A stretch of DNA of 64,000 nucleotides. It comes from Pseudoprimorskyibacter insulae (lineage in GTDB: Bacteria > Pseudomonadota > Alphaproteobacteria > Rhodobacterales > Rhodobacteraceae). The notes below the pieces were generated by a model. It had not been told where the DNA came from. It searched no databases and saw nothing but the letters and a program-made list of their open reading frames with translations. The position numbers and the translations under genes were made by a program. How positions within the stretch are numbered: position 1 is the stretch's first letter; the number at the start of each line of letters is the position of its first letter. Of the stretch, positions 53,217 through 62,531 are shown one piece after another. The DNA lies in contig NZ_OMOJ01000001.1 in the NCBI RefSeq assembly GCF_900302505.1, positions 372,001 to 436,000 on the forward strand, given 5' to 3'.

Positions 53217-54014
53217 TCACGCGGCTGTGTCCTCGGCCGGGGCGCGGCCTTGCGCGATTTCAATCTGGTGGCGCAGGGTGTGCAGCATATCGGCGGCTTC
53301 GGGGGTGTAGAGCATGTCGATGTCACGCGGGCCGGTTTCGGGGATGTCCAGCGTGAATTGCGTGCGGGCCGGTCGGCCCGACAGAACCACCACCTGATCG
53401 GCCAGATAGATGGATTCGCGCAGGTCGTGCGTGATCAGAACGCCCGTAAAGGGTTCCTTGGCTTTGACCTGATGCATGATCTGCCACAGGTCTTCGCGGG
53501 TGAAGGCATCCAGCGCGCCGAAGGGTTCATCTAGGATCAGCACATCGGGTTGGTGCACCAATGCGCGGCAGAGCGAGGCGCGTTGGCGCATCCCGCCGGA
53601 GAGTTCAGACGGGCGTTTGTCTTCAAAGCCTTTCAGGCCCACAAGGTCGAGCAGGTAGCGGGCGCGGTCTTCCTGCTGGGATTTCGTCAGCTTGGTGGGC
53701 ACGATTTCCAGCGGCAGCATGACGTTCTTCAGAATGCTGCGCCATTCCAGCATGACCGGGTTCTGGAAGGCCATGCCCACGGTCGAACGGGGCGATTTCA
53801 CTCGCTCGCCATGCAGCCACACCTCGCCCTCGTCGGGCTTCATCAGGCCTGCGACCAGTTTGGTCAGCGTGGACTTGCCGCAGCCAGAGGGGCCGACCAC
53901 CGCCACGAACCCGCCTTCGGGCACCGAAAGCGTTAGCCCGTCCAGAACGGGCAGGGGGCCGGATGCCGTTTTATAGGCGTGGCGGACATTCTTGATGTCG
54001 ATGAGGTTGGTCAT
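53217..54014 (-). CDS. ABC transporter ATP-binding protein (SsuB/TauB/ThiZ-like)
   Basis: A 265-residue ATPase. VVGPSGCGKSTLTKLVAG (Walker A, near residue 38), ELSGGMRQRASLCRALVHQPDVLILDEPFGALD (signature and Walker B, near 135-170) and LITHDLRESIYLADQVVVLSGRP (H-loop) are complete. It powers the NMT1/THI5-type importer encoded around it. An intergenic palindrome lies between it and the binding-protein gene. Confidence 0.9.
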   Translation of the reverse strand: MTNLIDIKNVRHAYKTASGPLPVLDGLTLSVPEGGFVAVVGPSGCGKSTLTKLVAGLMKPDEGEVWLHGERVKSPRSTVGMAFQNPVMLEWRSILKNVMLPLEIVPTKLTKSQQEDRARYLLDLVGLKGFEDKRPSELSGGMRQRASLCRALVHQPDVLILDEPFGALDAFTREDLWQIMHQVKAKEPFTGVLITHDLRESIYLADQVVVLSGRPARTQFTLDIPETGPRDIDMLYTPEAADMLHTLRHQIEIAQGRAPAEDTAA

Positions 54015-54056
54015 GCACGCACCTTTGCAATTGGCAGGGCGTTTTCGCGCCCCGCC

Positions 54057-54083
54057 GTAGGGTGGGTTTTCAACCCACCGCTT
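54057..54083. repeat. Intergenic palindromic repeat (REP-like) between binding protein and ATPase genes
   Basis: GGTGGGTT-TTC-AACCCACC at 54061-54079, preceded by CGTAG. Sequences of the type GTAGGGTGGGTT...AACCCACC recur in intergenic DNA of many bacteria. It could also stabilise or terminate part of the message after the binding-protein gene. Only one copy is in this window. Confidence 0.5.
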
Positions 54084-54090
54084 GGGTCGA

Positions 54091-55092
54091 TTACTTCAGG
54101 GCAAAGCCGCCTGCAGGCAGGTAGGCATCGGTGAAGTAGGTGGCCGGATCGGTCGGGTTCTGGAACTCGTAGGTGAGTTTCATCTGCTCGATCGAGCTGG
54201 CGAAACGCGCATCGTCAATGTCGCCAAAGCCGTTGGCCGTGGTGTAATCGGTCACCACGTTGGCATCGATGGCCAGTTGCAGGCGGCGCTGTTCCAGCGC
54301 GGCATCGGCGGCGGGGTTGCGTTCGATCAGGCTGGCGGTGGCCTTTGCCGGATCGGCGATGGCGTCTTTCCAACCGGCGGCCACAGCAGCAAGAAAACTC
54401 TTGATCGTGTCGGGGTTCGCGGCGGCGTATTCGGTGTTGATGATGACCGCGTTGCCGTACAGGTCCACGCCATAGTCGGCCATCAGGATGGTCGAGATAT
54501 CATCCTCGGGCACGCCAAGGCGCACAAGGTTCAGGTAGGACGAGAATGAGAAACCCGTCACCGAGGCGACTTTGCCTTCGGCCAGCATCGGTTCACGCGT
54601 GGGGAAGCCGACGGGTTCGACCGTGATCTTGGCCATGTCGAGGCCGTTTTCGGCCGCGAAAATCGGGAACTGCGCCCATGCGCCATCGGGCGGCGGAGCG
54701 CCCAGCACTTTGCCTTCCAGATCTTTCGGGGCCTCAACGCCCAGGGATTTGCGGCCCACGATGGCGAAGGGCGGTTTGTCATAGACCATCATCGCCGCGA
54801 TGACGGGCGCGCCGGGGTTCTGGTCAAGGAACTTGATCAGGCTGTTGATATCGGCAAAGCCCACGGGAAAGGCGCCAGTGGCCACTTTGGGGATCGCATC
54901 AAGCGAGCCCGATCCGGGCGAGATTTCGACCGCAAGGTCAGCGGCGGCGAAATGGCCATTGTCGATGGCCGAGAAATAGGGCGCGGCAGGCCCTTCGAAT
55001 TTCCAGTCAAGGGCGAAGGGTACGGCGGTTTCGGCAAAGGCTGTGCCGGCCAGAAGTACCGCAAATCCGGTGGTAACGGCGCGTTGGAACAT
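54091..55092 (-). CDS. NMT1/THI5-family ABC substrate-binding protein
   Basis: A 333-residue periplasmic protein with a signal peptide (MFQRAVTTGFAVLLAGTAFAE). The mature part follows the NMT1/THI5 pattern: FALDWKFEGPAAPYFSAIDNGHFAAADLAVEISPGSGSLDAIPKVATGAFPVGFADINSL (start and first lobe), then KPPFAIVGRKSLGVEAPKDLEGKVLGAP, and NTEYAAANPDTIKSFLAAVAAGW at the end. Family substrates include thiamine pyrimidine (HMP), formylaminopyrimidine, riboflavin and alkanesulfonates; no thiamine riboswitch is visible. The ATG follows AGGAGGTATTC, a near-perfect ribosome-binding site. A long inverted repeat lies about 90 bp upstream of the start. Confidence 0.87.
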   Translation of the reverse strand: MFQRAVTTGFAVLLAGTAFAETAVPFALDWKFEGPAAPYFSAIDNGHFAAADLAVEISPGSGSLDAIPKVATGAFPVGFADINSLIKFLDQNPGAPVIAAMMVYDKPPFAIVGRKSLGVEAPKDLEGKVLGAPPPDGAWAQFPIFAAENGLDMAKITVEPVGFPTREPMLAEGKVASVTGFSFSSYLNLVRLGVPEDDISTILMADYGVDLYGNAVIINTEYAAANPDTIKSFLAAVAAGWKDAIADPAKATASLIERNPAADAALEQRRLQLAIDANVVTDYTTANGFGDIDDARFASSIEQMKLTYEFQNPTDPATYFTDAYLPAGGFALK

Positions 55093-55182
55093 TGAATACC
55101 TCCTGTTCCTTATAGGTCTGTTGGTCCCTGCGCGATCTTTGGCGTCGCGTTCGAGCAAAACCAGCCTAGCGGCGTTTATTGA

Positions 55183-55206
55183 CCAAGCAATAAAATTATT
55201 GCTTGG
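55183..55206. promoter_or_regulatory. Perfect 24-bp inverted repeat upstream of the ABC importer operon
   Basis: Arms CCAAGCAATAA (55183-55193) and TTATTGCTTGG (55196-55206), separated by AA. All 11 positions pair. It lies 91 bp upstream of the binding-protein start and just 79 bp from the stop of the neighbouring gene transcribed towards it. The high symmetry and AT-rich centre suit a dimeric repressor or activator operator (for example TetR or GntR type); the protein is unknown. Confidence 0.6.
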
Positions 55207-55284
55207 GATTTGGGCGATCCGAGGCGGGAAAGAGAGTTTATTAGGCGCATGCCCGTTCAATGGGCGTCGAATCGAACGTTGCGC

Positions 55285-55869
55285 CTATCGGTCGTGCATC
55301 CCTTTGCCTTCGAGAATGCGGCTATGCCATTTGGCAATCCGGCCCGTTCGAGTGGACGATTGCTTGGGTTGCGTGATGTTCAGCACATACCCGCGCCTCC
55401 GCCCCGGTGTCAGGGCATCCCATGCCTCTTGCAACTCGGAATCGTTTTCCAAGGCTTCGGTCAGTTCATCTGGATAGGCCAGATCGTCCTTTTCAAAGAC
55501 CACCGTTTTGCCGGCCTTTTCATTCTCAATCGCCGCATGGATGCAGGCGATCAGCGCATCGCGGCTGGCCTCGACCTGCGCCACAGAGGTGAACTTGGCA
55601 AACCGCGCCGAGCGGGAGTTTTCGCCCGGTGCGGTCAAAAGCCCGGTCGGATCGGGGATCAGCACGCCCTTCAGGAAACTGACCACCGCCGCCTCTTTGA
55701 GCGGGGCGATCAGCATCACATTCGCGCCGCCAAAGGTGTAACAGGGCTTGTGCCATTTGAAATCTTCAACCAAGGGCGAGGCCATAGCGATGGCGCGCAG
55801 GGCCTTCAACTCATCTGGCCACAGGGTTTCCTTTGCGAAATAGGCATCGACTTTCGGGTGCGGTGTCAT
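55285..55869 (-). CDS. DUF1801/YdeI-OmpD-associated family protein
   Basis: A 194-residue protein. MTPHPKVDAYFAKETLWPDELKALRAIAMASPLVEDFKWHKPCYTFGGANVMLIAPLKEAAVVSFLKG is the DUF1801-type beta-alpha domain, and EALENDSELQEAWDALTPGRRRGYVLNI is the OmdA-like C-terminal domain with RRR-GYVLNI and a lysine-rich end. Function unknown. The ATG follows GGAGCAGCGC. Its start is convergent/divergent with nudC: nudC's frame runs the other way 150 bp away. Confidence 0.75.
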   Translation of the reverse strand: MTPHPKVDAYFAKETLWPDELKALRAIAMASPLVEDFKWHKPCYTFGGANVMLIAPLKEAAVVSFLKGVLIPDPTGLLTAPGENSRSARFAKFTSVAQVEASRDALIACIHAAIENEKAGKTVVFEKDDLAYPDELTEALENDSELQEAWDALTPGRRRGYVLNITQPKQSSTRTGRIAKWHSRILEGKGMHDR

Positions 55870-56017
55870 GCGCTGCTCCAACGGTTTTGCGCAGCTTATC
55901 ACGCGGTTGTGCGGTGCGGCTATCCATGTTGGGCAAGCGCAGGCATGGTTGACGTTGCCCTTTGAGGGGCGACGTGTCATGCCTTGGCCCGCAAAATCAC
56001 GTTTCGCCGGAGGAACC

Positions 56018-56989
56018 ATGCGCCACGCAGAACAGGTCACATTCGGAGGCTCTGCCCTTGACCGCGCGGCAGACCTGCGCGGCGACATTCCCGCGCTGGC
56101 CGCTGCGATGCAGTCCGACGCCACACGGGCGATAGTGATGTGGCGGGGCAAGCCGCTGATCGAAGGCGCGGAAGACAGTTGTGCTTTGGCGCGGCTGCCG
56201 CTGACGCATCCGGTTCTGGCCGAGTCCCGCGCAGACCCCATCTTGCTTGGCCGCGAAGCGGGCGCGGCGGTGTTCGCCTATGACATTTCCGCGTGGCAAC
56301 CGGCCGATTTGGACGCCGATGCGATGGGCAGTTTTCTGGACCAGTCCGAACAGGTGCACCCGTCATTTGACGGCACGTTGCGCTTTGCCGAATTGCGCCG
56401 GATCATGACCCGGCTGACCCCGCGCGACGCCGAATTGGCGGCGACGGCGAAAGGCATCCAAAGCTGGCACGCGACCCACGGGTTCTGCGCCAAATGCGGC
56501 CAGCCGTCGGAAACCGTTCAAGCCGGATGGCAGCGGACCTGCCCGGCTTGCGGCGCCCAGCATTTCCCGCGCACCGATCCGGTGGTCATCATGCTGGTCA
56601 CCCATGGCAACAAAGTGCTGCTGGGCCGGTCGGATGGTTGGCCCGACGGGATGTATTCCTGCCTTGCCGGGTTTGTGGAACCGGGCGAGACAATCGAAGC
56701 CGCCGTCCGCCGCGAGGTCTGGGAAGAGGCGGGCATTAAGATAGGTGAGGTGCGCTATCTGGCCAGCCAGCCTTGGCCCTTCCCAGCGTCTTTGATGTTC
56801 GGATGCCATGGTATCGCCACCAGCGAAGACATTACGGTTGATCCCAATGAGCTTGAACACGCCATGTGGGTCAGCCGCGAAGACGTTATGGATGCGTTTG
56901 CGGGCAACAGTGGCAACCTACTTCCGGCGCGAAAGGGCGCGATTGCGCATTTCTTGTTGCGCAATTGGCTGGCAGACAGGCTATCTTAA
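56018..56989 (+). CDS. nudC: NAD+ diphosphatase / RNA deNADding enzyme (NudC)
   Basis: A 323-residue Nudix hydrolase. The N-terminal domain is followed by a zinc ribbon (HGFCAKCGQ...RTCPACGAQHFPR: four cysteines near residues 155-180), the Nudix box GFVEPGETIEAAVRREVWEEAGI near residue 220, and ASQPWPFPASLM, the SQPWPFPxS element that is diagnostic of NudC. It cleaves NAD(H) to NMN and AMP and removes NAD caps from RNA. GGAGGAACC precedes the ATG at 56018; the 50-codon upstream extension lacks support. Confidence 0.93.
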   Translation: MRHAEQVTFGGSALDRAADLRGDIPALAAAMQSDATRAIVMWRGKPLIEGAEDSCALARLPLTHPVLAESRADPILLGREAGAAVFAYDISAWQPADLDADAMGSFLDQSEQVHPSFDGTLRFAELRRIMTRLTPRDAELAATAKGIQSWHATHGFCAKCGQPSETVQAGWQRTCPACGAQHFPRTDPVVIMLVTHGNKVLLGRSDGWPDGMYSCLAGFVEPGETIEAAVRREVWEEAGIKIGEVRYLASQPWPFPASLMFGCHGIATSEDITVDPNELEHAMWVSREDVMDAFAGNSGNLLPARKGAIAHFLLRNWLADRLS

Positions 56990-57041
56990 CCATAACCGCC
57001 CATAGCAAGGGCAGAGCAGACATATTTATCAGGACGACTAA

Positions 57042-57509
57042 ATGCGCTTTTCCTCCAAAGAAGATCTCGACGCACCGATTGACGCGGTATTCAAGGTTTT
57101 GACCGATTTCGAAACGATTGAACGCGCGGCCATTCGCCGTGGCCTGGATGTGCGCAGAACCGCCGGAGGGGGCGAACCGGGGGCAGGCACGACCTGGAAG
57201 ATCGGCTATGAATGGCGCGGCAAAAAGCGCGAAGGTACCTTGGTCCTTAGCGCCTATGAAGCGCCGATTTCCATGCGTTTCGATGCCGATTCCGATGGGC
57301 TGGAAGTTGTGGCAAATGTCGAACTGGTGTCGCTGTCGCAGGCACACACCCGCATGATGTTCGACGCCACGTTGAAACCCACCAATTTGCCCGCGCGCCT
57401 TTTGCTGCAATCGCTGAAGCTGGCCAAAGGCACGCTGGACCGCCGGTTCGCCAAGCGCTTCGCGGGCTTTGCATCACGGGCCGAAGAAAGCGCGCAGGAT
57501 CTGGCCTAG
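57042..57509 (+). CDS. SRPBCC (START-like) family protein
   Basis: A 155-residue single-domain protein of the polyketide cyclase/CoxG-like SRPBCC superfamily: FSSKEDLDAPIDAVFKVLTDFETIERAAIRRG at the N-terminus and ANVELVSLSQAHTRMMFDATLKPTNLPARLLLQSLKLAKGTLDRRFAKRFAGFA at the C-terminal helix. Such proteins bind hydrophobic ligands. Nothing in the context indicates the ligand. It follows nudC by 52 bp and has only a weak ribosome-binding site. Confidence 0.75.
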   Translation: MRFSSKEDLDAPIDAVFKVLTDFETIERAAIRRGLDVRRTAGGGEPGAGTTWKIGYEWRGKKREGTLVLSAYEAPISMRFDADSDGLEVVANVELVSLSQAHTRMMFDATLKPTNLPARLLLQSLKLAKGTLDRRFAKRFAGFASRAEESAQDLA

Positions 57510-57585
57510 TCGCCGCCTGCGTCTGAACTAAGTAGGTGTCAGCGCCGCTCATGCTGGGCGGCACTTGGGGCAAAGGACGACGCAG

Positions 57586-58395
57586 ATGGGGCTAAAGGCG
57601 CTGATCGCCGGGCTGGTAGTAACGGTGGGGTTTGGCGGCATCGCCACTGCCCATGAATTCTGGATTGACCCGCATGGCTATCAGGTGGCTGAAGGCGACC
57701 CGATTGTTGCCGACCTGCGGGTCGGTCAGGATTTCCAAGGCTCGGTCTATGCCTATATCCCGGCCAATTTCACCCGGTTCGAACTGGTGCAGGGCGATGC
57801 GGTTGCCCCCGTAGAAGGCCGCGCCGGGGATCGTCCCGCGCTGAATATGGCGGCACCGGGCGACGGGTTGGCCGTGGTCGTGCATGTGACCAAGGACTAT
57901 CTGCTGACCTATTCTGAGCGTGAGAAATTCGTTAATTTCGTCACCCACAAAGATTTCGCCTGGGCCTTGGATCAACACGCCGCGCGCGGCTTGCCTGAGG
58001 TCGGGTTCCGCGAACGTTACAGCCGCCACGCCAAAGCCCTGATCGACGTCGGCACCGGCGCGGGGCAGGATCGCGTTGTCGGGTTGGAAACCGAAATTCT
58101 GGCACTGGCCAATCCCTATACCGACGACCTAAGCGCGGGCTTCCCGGTTCAGGTGTTCTATCAAGGGCAGGTCCGGGCGGACGTTCAGGTCGAGGTGTTC
58201 GACAAAGCCCCGAATGGCGACGTGACCATTTCGCAATACCGCACCGATGCAGATGGTAAAGCGCTGGTGCCGGTCATGGCGGGGCATAGCTATCTGGTCG
58301 ATTCGGTGGTGATGCGCCCGGTGGATCCCATGGGCGATGATCTGGCGGTGTGGGAATCGCTTTGGGCGTCAGTGACCTTTGCGGTGCCTCAGTAG
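57586..58395 (+). CDS. DUF4198 domain periplasmic protein
   Basis: A 269-residue secreted protein with a signal peptide (MGLKALIAGLVVTVGFGGIATAHEFWI). The mature part begins HEFWIDPHGYQVAEGDPIVADLRVGQDFQGSVYAY, the DUF4198 start with an N-terminal His after the signal cleavage, consistent with metal binding. DUF4198 proteins sit in nickel/cobalt transport clusters or alone; no transport gene is adjacent here. AAAGGACGACGCAG precedes the ATG. It ends at a bidirectional terminator shared with hemC. Confidence 0.8.
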   Translation: MGLKALIAGLVVTVGFGGIATAHEFWIDPHGYQVAEGDPIVADLRVGQDFQGSVYAYIPANFTRFELVQGDAVAPVEGRAGDRPALNMAAPGDGLAVVVHVTKDYLLTYSEREKFVNFVTHKDFAWALDQHAARGLPEVGFRERYSRHAKALIDVGTGAGQDRVVGLETEILALANPYTDDLSAGFPVQVFYQGQVRADVQVEVFDKAPNGDVTISQYRTDADGKALVPVMAGHSYLVDSVVMRPVDPMGDDLAVWESLWASVTFAVPQ

Positions 58396-58399
58396 GCAA

Positions 58400-58419
58400 A
58401 AGGGGCCGTGTGGCCCCTT
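58400..58419. terminator. Bidirectional terminator between DUF4198 and hemC
   Basis: Arms AAGGGGCC and GGCCCCTT with loop GTGT, T/A-rich on both sides. The two converging genes share it. Confidence 0.82.
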
Positions 58420-58423
58420 CGCT

Positions 58424-59377
58424 TTAGTGCTTGAAGAAATCCGGGCCAGCCTTGGCCAACAGCTCCTCGGCCAAGGCCTTGCCGATCTTCGGGCCATCGC
58501 CCACGGGGCCTGACCGTGTTCCGGTGAAGGTCTCGCTGCCATCTGGGCGCAGGATTTCGCCCTGAAGGGTCAGCGTGTCACCGTCCAGCGTGGCCAGTCC
58601 GGCAATCGGCGTTTCGCACGACCCGTCCAACGCCAGCAGGAAGGCCCGTTCTGCCGCCAAACGCAGGCCGGTGTCGCGGTCATGGATCGCGTCCAGCATC
58701 GCCTTGGTGCGGGGATCATCCATGCGCCGTTCAATGCCAATCGCGCCTTGCGCAATGGCGGGCAGCATATCGTCTACGTCAATCGCATGGGCGGGCACAT
58801 CGTCCATGTTCAAACGGTTGAGGCCCGCTTTGGCCAAGAACGTGCATGCGGCCACGCCCTCATCCAGTTTTTTCAGGCGGGTTTGCAGGTTGCCGCGAAA
58901 TTCGACCACAGTCAGATCGGGGCGGCGGGCCAGCAACTGCGCGCGGCGGCGCAGAGACGAGGTGCCAACCACCGTGCCAGCGGGCAGGGCGGCCAACCCG
59001 TCATAGGCCGGAGAGATGAACGCATCACGCACATCTTCGCGCGGCAGGTAACAGTCGAGGATCAGGCCATCGGGCTGCACTGTCGGCATGTCTTTCATCG
59101 AATGCACGGCGATGTCGATGCTGCCATCGAGCAGTTGTTCTTCGATTTCCTTGGTGAATAGGCCTTTGTTGCCGATCTCTTTCAGCGGAATATCCGCAGC
59201 GATCAGGGCGCGGTTGTCGCCGGTCGTCTTGATGACGACGATCTCAAACGCCTCTTCGGGCAGGTCAAAGGCCGCGCCAAGGCGGCGGCGGGTTTCATAT
59301 GCCTGCGCCAGGGCCAGCGGCGAGCCGCGCGTGCCGATGCGCAAAGGGTTGGTCGGGGTGGGCAGATCGCGTGTCAT
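58424..59377 (-). CDS. hemC: Porphobilinogen deaminase (hydroxymethylbilane synthase)
   Basis: A 317-residue tetrapyrrole-synthesis enzyme. LRIGTRGSPLALAQAYETRR, HSMKDMPTVQPDGL and SSLRRRAQLLARRPDLTVVEFRGNLQTRLKKLDEG are the substrate-binding motifs, and LALDGSCETPIAGLA carries the cysteine that binds the dipyrromethane cofactor. It condenses four porphobilinogen units. It is divergent from hemE with a 101-bp gap, and is co-located with another gene of the same pathway. Confidence 0.95.
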   Translation of the reverse strand: MTRDLPTPTNPLRIGTRGSPLALAQAYETRRRLGAAFDLPEEAFEIVVIKTTGDNRALIAADIPLKEIGNKGLFTKEIEEQLLDGSIDIAVHSMKDMPTVQPDGLILDCYLPREDVRDAFISPAYDGLAALPAGTVVGTSSLRRRAQLLARRPDLTVVEFRGNLQTRLKKLDEGVAACTFLAKAGLNRLNMDDVPAHAIDVDDMLPAIAQGAIGIERRMDDPRTKAMLDAIHDRDTGLRLAAERAFLLALDGSCETPIAGLATLDGDTLTLQGEILRPDGSETFTGTRSGPVGDGPKIGKALAEELLAKAGPDFFKH

Positions 59378-59478
59378 ACCGAATGCTTAGTCGCGTCGCT
59401 TTGTCGTGGCAACGGGGGTTGCGCTTGACATGATGCCGCTGACAGCGGACGAGAGGGGCAAAGCACAAGGAGCAAGAC

Positions 59479-60516
59479 ATGGCCCCGACGAAAACGATCC
59501 TTCGCGCCCTTGCGGGTGAAACCCTGCCGACCCCGCCGATCTGGATGATGCGGCAAGCAGGCCGTTACCTGCCCGAGTACCGCGCCACCCGTGCGCAGGC
59601 CGGGGATTTCCTGTCGCTGTGCTACAACTCGGAACTGGCCGCCGAGGTGACCTTGCAGCCGATCCGCCGCTATGGCTTTGATGCGGCGATCCTGTTTGCC
59701 GATATTCTGCTTTTGCCGCAGGCACTTGGCGCTGATCTGTGGTTTGTCACCGGTGAAGGCCCGCGCCTGTCGACCATTCAGTCGGACGCCGATTTCGACA
59801 AGCTGGGCGGCGGCGAGATGATCCACGACACGCTGAACCCGATCTATGAAACCGTCCGCATTCTGCGCCGCGAACTGCCCGAGGAAACCACGCTGATCGG
59901 CTTTGCCGGTGCGCCGTGGACCGTGGCGACCTATATGATCGCTGGTCGCGGCACCCCGGACCAAGGCCCCGCTCATGCGCTGAAGGCCGAAAACCGCGCG
60001 CTGTTCGAAAAAATTATTGAGCGCCTGACTGAATCCACCATCGACTATCTGTCGGCCCAGATCGAAGCGGGTGCCGAGGTGGTGAAGCTCTTTGATAGTT
60101 GGGCAGGATCGCTGAAGGGCGATGATTTCGCCAAGTACGCGCTGGAACCGGCCCGCATCATCACCCAAGAGCTGAAATCCCGCCACCCCGACATTCCCGT
60201 CATCGCCTTCCCGCGTGAGGCGGGCGAGGGCTATATCGGCTTTGCCAAGGCAACCGGGGCCGACTGTGTGGCCATCGACAATTCGGTCAGCGCTGAATGG
60301 GCGGCCAAGAATGTACAGGTCGACGGCTGCGTTCAGGGCAATCTGGCGTCGCGCCATATGGTGACGGGCGGCGATGATCTGGTCGAGGAAACCCGCGCCA
60401 TCGTCAAAGCCTTCTCAAAAGGGCCGCATATCTTCAACCTTGGCCACGGGATCACGCCGGACGCGGACCCCGAGAACGTCAAGCTGATGATCGATACCGT
60501 CAGATCGGGGCTTTGA
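59479..60516 (+). CDS. hemE: Uroporphyrinogen decarboxylase
   Basis: A 345-residue enzyme. [22 protein letters not shown] (active-site Arg), [18 protein letters not shown] and [24 protein letters not shown] and [21 protein letters not shown] are standard family segments. It decarboxylates uroporphyrinogen III to coproporphyrinogen III. AAGGAGCAAGAC precedes the ATG. Its end overlaps the opposite-strand EamA gene by 17 bp. Confidence 0.95.
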   Translation: MAPTKTILRALAGETLPTPPIWMMRQAGRYLPEYRATRAQAGDFLSLCYNSELAAEVTLQPIRRYGFDAAILFADILLLPQALGADLWFVTGEGPRLSTIQSDADFDKLGGGEMIHDTLNPIYETVRILRRELPEETTLIGFAGAPWTVATYMIAGRGTPDQGPAHALKAENRALFEKIIERLTESTIDYLSAQIEAGAEVVKLFDSWAGSLKGDDFAKYALEPARIITQELKSRHPDIPVIAFPREAGEGYIGFAKATGADCVAIDNSVSAEWAAKNVQVDGCVQGNLASRHMVTGGDDLVEETRAIVKAFSKGPHIFNLGHGITPDADPENVKLMIDTVRSGL

Positions 60517-61456
60517 TCGGTTTGGGTTTGCGGCGTTCACGCATGAACACCACAAGCCCGGCCCCGACGATCAGCACGCAACCGGCCCAGACCGCAAGGC
60601 TGGGCCGTTCACCAAAGATGACCCATCCCCAGAAGAACGCCGCCGGTAGCCCGATATATTCGAAGGGTGCCACAGTGGCGGCATCGGCCAGCCGGTAGGC
60701 CGCCGTTAGCAAATACCCCGCCAGCGCGTAAACGGTGCCAGAGGCCAGAAAGACCAGCAGGTCATGGTTGCTTGGCCAGATCCACGCCCGCAGGATGAAT
60801 TGCAGGCTTTCGTTGGTGACCCCTTCGGCATAGCGCCCGTCACCGGCCACGGCAAAGACGCCAATCGACACGACCATAAAGACGATCTGGTTATAAAATG
60901 ACATCGCCCCCGCGGATGAGGCGACCCCAAGTTTGCGCGTCATGACCTGCAAGAAGGCGTAGAACAGCGCCGACAGGATCGGCAGGGCCAGAACGATGCT
61001 TTGCCCGCCGGACACCTTCCAAGGCTGGTACACAATGGCCACGCCTACGAACCCGACCAGAACCGCGCCAAGCCGATAGGGGCCAACCTTTTCGCCCAGC
61101 AGCGGGATCGACAGCAGGGTGATGAACAGGGGCGCGACAAAGAACATCGCGGTCGCTTGGCCCAGCGGCATGACCGCCAGCGCGGAAAAGAACAACAGGC
61201 TGGAAATCACCACGGTCAGCCCGCGCAGGGCGTGCATGACCGGGCGGCGGGTGCGCAGTTGCGACAGGCCCCCTTCGCTTAGGACGATGCCCAAAGTGAT
61301 GACCATGGCAACGGCGGTTCGTAGCAAAACGATCTCGTGCAGCGGATACCCGCCCGAGAGGCTTTTGACGATCATGTCATTGACAGTAATGAAGAATACG
61401 CCAACGCAAATAAGCGCGATGGCCCGGCCCGGCCGGTCGATGTGGCTGCTGTTCAT
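60500..61456 (-). CDS. EamA/DMT-superfamily transporter
   Basis: A 318-residue protein of ten hydrophobic helices in two five-helix repeats. The first EamA repeat ends near residue 150 ([26 protein letters not shown]) and the second near 290 ([30 protein letters not shown]), both with the typical GE motif after the fourth/ninth helix. Members export amino acids, metabolites or drugs. Substrate unknown. It converges on hemE, overlapping by 17 bp, and its other end faces the ABC exporter across a 136-bp gap. Confidence 0.87.
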   Translation of the reverse strand: MNSSHIDRPGRAIALICVGVFFITVNDMIVKSLSGGYPLHEIVLLRTAVAMVITLGIVLSEGGLSQLRTRRPVMHALRGLTVVISSLLFFSALAVMPLGQATAMFFVAPLFITLLSIPLLGEKVGPYRLGAVLVGFVGVAIVYQPWKVSGGQSIVLALPILSALFYAFLQVMTRKLGVASSAGAMSFYNQIVFMVVSIGVFAVAGDGRYAEGVTNESLQFILRAWIWPSNHDLLVFLASGTVYALAGYLLTAAYRLADAATVAPFEYIGLPAAFFWGWVIFGERPSLAVWAGCVLIVGAGLVVFMRERRKPKPIKAPI

Positions 61457-61592
61457 GTGTCAATGGCTAACGGGCGCACAGGCACTGCGCCATCCCATTT
61501 GCGACCATTTTGAAAAATTTCACAAAATCCCGATTGCGATCTGAACCATTCGGTTTAATTTTGAACGACTCGACGAAGCCGGAGGGGCTGAC

Positions 61593-62531
61593 ATGACCGA
61601 TATGGTCGAAATACAGAATCTCGCAAAGCGGTATGAGAGTGGGTTCGAGGCGCTGAAAGGCGTGTCGCTCAACATCCGCGAAGGCGAAATCCTTGCACTG
61701 CTGGGGCCAAATGGCGCTGGAAAAACGACGCTGATCTCAACCGTGTGCGGGATCACCTTGCCAACAGATGGCACGATCAAAGTGGGCGGGTTTGACACCA
61801 TCACGCAGTACCGGCAGGCCCGGTCGTTGATTGGGCTGGTGCCGCAGGAAATCCATCTTGAACCGTTTGAGACCGTCTGGAACGCCGTGAACTATTCGCG
61901 CGGGCTGTTTGGCAAAAAGCGCAACACCAAACTGGTGGAAGACATCCTGCGCAAGCTGAGCCTGTGGGACAAGAAAGACAGCCGGTCGATGGAACTGTCG
62001 GGCGGGATGAAGCGCCGCGTGTTGATCGCCAAGGCGCTGGCGCATGAGCCGCGTGTGCTGTTTCTGGATGAACCGACGGCGGGGGTGGATGTGGAACTGC
62101 GCCGCGATATGTGGAAGGTTGTCGAAGATCTGCGCGCCCAAGGCGTGACGATCATTCTGACCACCCATTACATCGAAGAGGCCGAGGCCATCGCCGACCG
62201 CATCGGCGTGATCAACAAAGGTCAGATCCTGCTGGTCGAAGAAACCGGCGCGCTGATGAAACGTTTGGGCAAAAAGACCCTGCGGATCGAATTGCACGAT
62301 GCAGTGGCCGCCATTCCTGAAGCGCTGGCAAGCTATGGTCTGACGCTGGAGGATGCCGGGCAGACCATCGTTTACGACTACGACACCAACGCCGAACGCA
62401 CGGGTATTGTGCGCCTGATGGCCGATCTGGCCGAGGCCGGTTTGGTGCTGCGCGACATCCAGACCAAGCAGAATTCGCTGGAAGATATCTTTGTGGACCT
62501 TGTTCACAAACAACAGGAGGGCGCGGCATGA
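61593..62531 (+). CDS. ABC-2 exporter ATP-binding subunit (YadG-like)
   Basis: A 312-residue ATPase. [18 protein letters not shown] (Walker A) near residue 37-53, [34 protein letters not shown] (signature and Walker B) near 130-165 and [18 protein letters not shown] (H-loop); residues 220-312 form the C-terminal part typical of ABC-2 exporters. GGAGGGGCTGAC precedes the ATG. The next gene starts 4 bp before its stop (ATGA overlap), so the pair forms an exporter, probably of a lipid or drug-like molecule. Confidence 0.88.
   Translation: MTDMVEIQNLAKRYESGFEALKGVSLNIREGEILALLGPNGAGKTTLISTVCGITLPTDGTIKVGGFDTITQYRQARSLIGLVPQEIHLEPFETVWNAVNYSRGLFGKKRNTKLVEDILRKLSLWDKKDSRSMELSGGMKRRVLIAKALAHEPRVLFLDEPTAGVDVELRRDMWKVVEDLRAQGVTIILTTHYIEEAEAIADRIGVINKGQILLVEETGALMKRLGKKTLRIELHDAVAAIPEALASYGLTLEDAGQTIVYDYDTNAERTGIVRLMADLAEAGLVLRDIQTKQNSLEDIFVDLVHKQQEGAA

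Noticed and set aside
55093-55284. A thiamine (TPP) riboswitch before the NMT1/THI5-type importer
   Set aside because: No conserved CUGAGA or ACCUGA-type thi-box elements are visible in the leader; the only clear structure is the 24-bp palindrome.
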